Positions 6,437-8,836 of a DNA stretch of 8,836 nucleotides are shown here, one piece after another. The position numbers and the translations under genes are program-made. The DNA comes from Akkermansia muciniphila. GTDB taxonomy: Bacteria > Pseudomonadota > Gammaproteobacteria > Burkholderiales > Burkholderiaceae_C. Positions within the stretch are counted from its first letter, which is position 1, and the number at the start of each line of letters is the position of its first letter. The DNA lies in contig CALPVM020000076.1 of NCBI GenBank assembly GCA_943327015.2, positions 1 through 8,836 of the forward strand. The letters run 5' to 3'. The notes beneath the pieces are model-generated. The model saw only the letters and a list, made by a program, of their open reading frames with translations. It was not told the DNA's origin and did no database searches.

Positions 6437-7975
6437 TTACAGGTAGGGGTTTTCTTTGAGGGAGAGTACTTTTCTTAGCTGTTCAAAGTACTTGGGGTTG
6501 TCCAGAAAATCATCACCATCAAGCAGAAAGTTGTTGACACCCATGCGTTGGAAGAAGCGGATTTTTTCCTCCGCTTGCACTATGCTATTAGCCCCTGTGT
6601 TTTGTACCGCAATCGAAATCAGCTGTGGCTTTGCAGCCCCCAAAGATAAGAACTCTGGCTTAAAGTAGCGCATGCGTTGCAGGGCTACTTGTTGAAACAG
6701 GTACTGTTCAGAGTCCGACAGCAATCCCTGTGCTGTAGCATATTGGCTTAGTTCGCTATACAAGGTGAGCAGTTGCACTTGTTCTGCGACAACCTGTGGA
6801 GTCTGAAGGTACACTTTAACACCGGTACGACTTCGCAATTGCCAACTTACACGGTTAATCAAATCAGAACGCATCGGCAGTACCGAGTTGGGAAAATAGG
6901 CTTGATCTCGGGATGCTGTAAACGGATTGATAACTACGGCATTGACTTCGAGTCGTACCATTTGCTCGATCAATCGGCCAAGATTATTCTCCTGCACTGC
7001 CGGGTCGGAGTGGTAAATGCGATCCAGACTCACTGTAATGGCATGCACCGGATCGCTTTTTTGCTTGGGTATGCCGTATTTCACCATATAGGTAAATGAA
7101 TTCAAGGTAAGTTCGTTCCCCACCAAACTACGTTCTACCGATTCAATGTCGGCTGTAGAAGCCAGCCCATCGCGCAGGGTAAAGTTGATGGGCATGCCCA
7201 CATTCGCAGCCTCTTGCACCCCCACGTTATCTACGGCACCGTAAGGCCAAACCATGATGCGTGGCGGTTTACCCGTGTGTTTTTGAATCAGCATGGAGTT
7301 GGTTTCAAGGTCATTGCGCACGCGCTGGCGTTGCTGCTCTGGCGTCTCGTAGCTATGTGTTTTCGGGTTGAATTGCAGGGTAACTGCGGCAGGTTTGAGG
7401 TTGCCCTGCGGATTAGCCAGAATGCCGTGGTGCAAGTCGTAGGAGTGCGAGGCAATTTCCACCAAGCCGGAATCTGACATTTCTTTAACCTGTTCCCACG
7501 TTACAAAACGTTGCTGTCTGAAATATTTATCAGTTTCGTTTTGTTGTACGCCTTTTTCTTCTATCCAACGCCCGACTACGCCAAAAACTGCCGGCACTTT
7601 AAAAAACTTAAGCAAGGGGTAAACATGGGTATAAAAATCGGCAAAACCGTCGTCCACAGTGAGTAAAAAGGCACGTTCAGGCAATGGTTGAATTCCATTT
7701 TTGGCACGAATAACGTCTTGCATGCGGATGGGGGTATAACCGCTCTCACGCAGCCAAGCCAATTGCTGCGCTAAATTAAGCACACTCACCCCATCAGGGT
7801 CGCCATTAAATACACTGGGTACCGAGTGATAACATAAAACCAAATATTTTTGCCCGGACTCTGCCTTTGCTGGAGCAACCATGCCAAGAGTGCATAGTAA
7901 CAAAAGCATTAAATACCGATAGATCGCACTACGGCTGACAGTTTGCAACGTTGTTATTACATAGAAATGCGTCAT
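6437..7975 (-). CDS. pgaB: PNAG N-deacetylase PgaB with a shortened, probably inactive hydrolase domain
   Basis: A 512-aa exported protein that partly deacetylates PNAG in the periplasm, which is needed for export through PgaA. A signal peptide (hydrophobic 21-34, likely SPase I cut after AKA38) is followed by a CE4/NodB deacetylase domain (about 43-300) with the metal set Asp108-Asp109 (TVDDG), His177 and His182 (ASHSYDLHHG), plus WPYG (243-246) and FTLRDGLA (265-272). Residues 310-400 match the start of the PgaB hydrolase domain (GH153), including YFPNSVLPMRSDLINRVSWQ (360-379). After that the domain is shrunk: the place of E. coli FDGILFHDDA reads AQGLLSDSEQ (415-424), and the MPYLEG region is gone, so the whole protein is about 160 aa shorter than the 672-aa E. 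coli form. Its last segment (471-492) still aligns with the E. coli C-terminus. There is no lipobox, unlike the E. coli lipoprotein. The start ATG overlaps the pgaA stop by one base. Confidence 0.94.
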   Translation of the reverse strand: MTHFYVITTLQTVSRSAIYRYLMLLLLCTLGMVAPAKAESGQKYLVLCYHSVPSVFNGDPDGVSVLNLAQQLAWLRESGYTPIRMQDVIRAKNGIQPLPERAFLLTVDDGFADFYTHVYPLLKFFKVPAVFGVVGRWIEEKGVQQNETDKYFRQQRFVTWEQVKEMSDSGLVEIASHSYDLHHGILANPQGNLKPAAVTLQFNPKTHSYETPEQQRQRVRNDLETNSMLIQKHTGKPPRIMVWPYGAVDNVGVQEAANVGMPINFTLRDGLASTADIESVERSLVGNELTLNSFTYMVKYGIPKQKSDPVHAITVSLDRIYHSDPAVQENNLGRLIEQMVRLEVNAVVINPFTASRDQAYFPNSVLPMRSDLINRVSWQLRSRTGVKVYLQTPQVVAEQVQLLTLYSELSQYATAQGLLSDSEQYLFQQVALQRMRYFKPEFLSLGAAKPQLISIAVQNTGANSIVQAEEKIRFFQRMGVNNFLLDGDDFLDNPKYFEQLRKVLSLKENPYL

Positions 7976-8836
7976 TAAAATCTCCAGTTAATACTCAGGT
8001 TGGCTTCAGGGCCTTCAGAGTTAAGGCCGTCATACACACGGCGCACAAAGGCCACGCCATAGCGCAGCTGTGCTTCTTCATTCAGTTTCCAATCGTGTTG
8101 GTAGCTGATACTTCCAATGGCAGCGGCATCAAACCCTTCCTGGGTGTATTGCCCCACGGCCAGTACTAACTGTTGACGCAAACTGCGGTTTGGAGACTGA
8201 AAGCTCATCCACTCGGTGGTGTAAGAGACCTGTGCTGTGTTGTCGCTGATGGGGTTGAAATACGCTGTGTTTCTCACGCTGTTAGAACTTGCAGCCAGTT
8301 CAAAGCCGAGCTTTCCTTTGAGTGATGGTTGTTGCAGCACGGTATAGTTGCCCTGCAATGCAACCGATTGGCGCAGGTTTTGGTCAGACATATGCAGCTC
8401 TGCATAGTTAAGTTGGGTGGTTGCACCTTCGTGCGCCCGGTACGCAGCCCCCACCTGCGCGCGCCACCCTGAAATAGTGTCATAACGGGCACGCAGCGGT
8501 ACTTGCACCGAGTTGCTGTCCCACTGGCCGTCGAATGACCAGGTATCGTTTAGGTTCCAGGTGCCCCCCAAAACAAGGCTGGTTTGTTTTTCGAGGTTCA
8601 GCTCCTGTTGAACTTCAGCCTGAACAAATCCTATGCGCGGTATGCGGTGCTCTACCCCGAAACCCAGACGCTGGTACTCGGTACGAATGTCATCAACGGT
8701 GCTATTTTCTACATAGGTGTGTACAAACGGGCGTGTTTGCAAATCCAGCGGCGGCGCGTTAAAACGGGCATCCACTACGGTTCCGTGACTGCTACCCGCA
8801 CTGTCTTTGGTGCGGGTACCGCTGACAGTTACCGAT
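7975..8836 (-). CDS. pgaA: PNAG outer-membrane porin PgaA, C-terminal beta-barrel (5' partial)
   Basis: The frame is open to the window end and covers the last 286 residues of a protein that in E. coli has 807 aa: an N-terminal periplasmic TPR region (outside this window) and a C-terminal 16-stranded barrel through which PNAG leaves the cell. The visible part shows alternating polar/hydrophobic strands and short turns typical of barrels, such as SVALQGNYTVL, AQLRYGVAFVRRVYDG and the final LSINWRF. The terminal Phe is the outer-membrane insertion signal. Gene order with pgaB, pgaC and pgaD supports the name more strongly than sequence identity, since PgaA diverges quickly. The GTG at 8775 is an internal Val codon, not a start. 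The stop TAA shares its last base with the pgaB start (TAATG). Confidence 0.9.
   Translation of the reverse strand, partial: SVTVSGTRTKDSAGSSHGTVVDARFNAPPLDLQTRPFVHTYVENSTVDDIRTEYQRLGFGVEHRIPRIGFVQAEVQQELNLEKQTSLVLGGTWNLNDTWSFDGQWDSNSVQVPLRARYDTISGWRAQVGAAYRAHEGATTQLNYAELHMSDQNLRQSVALQGNYTVLQQPSLKGKLGFELAASSNSVRNTAYFNPISDNTAQVSYTTEWMSFQSPNRSLRQQLVLAVGQYTQEGFDAAAIGSISYQHDWKLNEEAQLRYGVAFVRRVYDGLNSEGPEANLSINWRF
7981..7986 (-). promoter_or_regulatory. Ribosome binding site of pgaB, inside the end of pgaA
   Basis: Reading the minus strand, TGGAGA precedes the pgaB ATG at 7975 by five bases and lies within the last pgaA codons. With the TAATG junction this indicates tight translational coupling of the porin and the deacetylase. 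It supports the ATG at 7975, which gives a normal signal peptide after a 20-residue positively charged lead. Confidence 0.7.

Noticed and set aside
7886..7915. LLLLC in the PgaB leader as a lipoprotein signal
   Set aside because: The residue before Cys is Leu, not Gly, Ala or Ser, and a good signal peptidase I site (AKA) follows ten residues later.
8773..8775. GTG at 8773-8775 as a start codon for the barrel protein
   Set aside because: The frame continues without a stop to the window end at 8836 with barrel-like sequence, so it is an internal Val of a longer pgaA.

Overview
The window comes from a Gram-negative bacterium, most likely a gammaproteobacterium. The evidence is a PgaA-type outer-membrane porin, an exported PgaB, a proteobacterial HD-GYP protein with a DUF3391 N-terminus, and moderate GC content. 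A Cellvibrionaceae-like or Pseudomonas-like relative is plausible, but the genus cannot be fixed from sequence alone.

Layout. Positions 2-97 (+) hold the last 31 codons of a gene that starts outside the window. It is followed at 125-1399 (+) by an acyl-CoA dehydrogenase of the ACAD10/11-like type. Everything else is on the minus strand. Reading in the direction of transcription, from high to low coordinates, the order is: the C-terminal barrel of pgaA (cut by the window end at 8836), pgaB, pgaC, pgaD, an exported GHL10-type putative glycoside hydrolase, a 121-bp gap, a 231-aa conserved-looking protein of unknown function, a 97-bp gap, and an HD-GYP cyclic-di-GMP phosphodiesterase. The HD-GYP gene ends 3 bp from the end of the convergent dehydrogenase gene.

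How the genes work together. pgaABCD makes and exports poly-beta-1,6-N-acetylglucosamine (PNAG/PGA), a biofilm polysaccharide. PgaC with PgaD polymerises and moves it across the inner membrane, PgaB partly deacetylates it in the periplasm, and PgaA exports it through the outer membrane. The genes are packed almost without gaps: TAATG at pgaA/pgaB, 17 bp with a strong ribosome site at pgaB/pgaC, then ATGA overlaps at pgaC/pgaD and pgaD/GHL10. The GHL10 gene is therefore a fifth member of the operon.

Main observation. PgaB here is 512 aa, against 672 aa in E. coli. Its CE4 deacetylase domain has all its metal ligands, but its C-terminal glycoside hydrolase domain (GH153) has lost the Asp-rich catalytic loop and most of the second half of the barrel. 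The translationally coupled next-but-two gene encodes a separate exported TIM-barrel hydrolase-like protein with an intact Asp-rich motif. A simple reading is that hydrolase activity has moved from a PgaB domain to a stand-alone enzyme. This is inferred from sequence only. The nearby HD-GYP enzyme could lower cyclic-di-GMP, the usual activator of PgaCD, but it is not shown to be in the same transcript.
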